Part shown: in pieces, positions 41,439 through 41,451 of the stretch
Layout of the letters: every line of letters starts with the position of its first letter
How positions within the stretch are numbered: the stretch's first letter is position 1
NCBI GenBank assembly: GCA_947625905.1
Contig: CANQQJ010000032.1
Coordinates: 1 to 41,451, forward strand
From: an uncultured Clostridia bacterium
Lineage (GTDB): Bacteria; Bacillota; Clostridia; Monoglobales; Monoglobaceae
Direction of reading: 5' to 3'
DNA: 41,451 nt
Made by a program: the position numbers and the translations under genes
Notes under the pieces: model-generated
What the model saw: only the letters and a program-made list of their open reading frames with translations
What the model was told of the DNA's origin: nothing
Database searches by the model: none

Positions 41439-41451
41439 GTTAAAGAACAAA

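Overview
This window looks like chromosome from an uncultured, gut-type member of the class Clostridia (Firmicutes/Bacillota). The evidence is a moderately GC-rich sequence, AGGAGG-type ribosome sites, sigma-A promoters (TTGACA-17-TATAAT), an S-layer-homology (SLH) cell-wall protein, a SpoIID/LytB protein, CarD next to ispD/ispF, an ACT-UPF0210 gene pair, and many stem-loop intergenic repeats. No tRNA, rRNA, CRISPR array, transposase or phage gene was seen.

Layout: (1) 1-1155, a drug/metabolite exporter behind a consensus promoter. (2) 1162-10776 (-), a 3204-residue secreted GLUG-repeat/Ig-like/SLH surface protein. (3) 11000-16881 (-), a compact five-gene operon. In transcription order it encodes a MATE transporter, a duplicated CARF-like (Csx15/16/20-type) protein, a Cas10-like palm polymerase with intact GGDD, a large multi-domain RAMP protein resembling Csx10, and a small protein resembling Csx19. 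(4) 17578-26575, housekeeping genes: Na/Pi cotransporter, tgt, queA, SpoIID-like, glmS and a membrane glycosyltransferase. (5) 26872-30931 (+), radA, carD, ispD, ispF and a second EamA exporter. (6) 31117-33090 (-), nnrE, a DUF6062 protein and mntP. (7) 33265-36407 (+), an SLH-metallo-beta-lactamase fusion, a DUF3006 protein, an HD hydrolase and a TtcA-like protein. (8) 36753-41306 (+), a HAD phosphatase, TspO, ACT protein, UPF0210 protein and a CPA2 antiporter.

The most interesting locus is region 3. It has the parts of a type III (III-D-like) CRISPR effector and signalling module: a cyclic-nucleotide-type polymerase, RAMP subunits and a CARF-like sensor or ring nuclease. It has no visible array, Cas6, Cas1/Cas2, HD nuclease domain or separate Cas7/Cas11 genes, and it is led by a multidrug-type transporter. 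My inference is that it is an array-independent nucleotide-signalling system derived from type III CRISPR, with the membrane protein as a possible output. Type III-like modules without arrays are known in general; I cannot say without searches whether this arrangement has been described.

A second theme is a set of intergenic repeats: (A) CCCCAAGGGG or CCTCCCGGGAGG hairpins, (B) GGGCGGATAATATCCGCCC or GGGACG..CGTCCC hairpins, and (C) a TAG/TGA-rich ACGTAGTGATTAGCGAATAG element. They fill most gene-free gaps, flank the Cas10 cassette, and in several cases begin at or inside the stop codon of the preceding gene.
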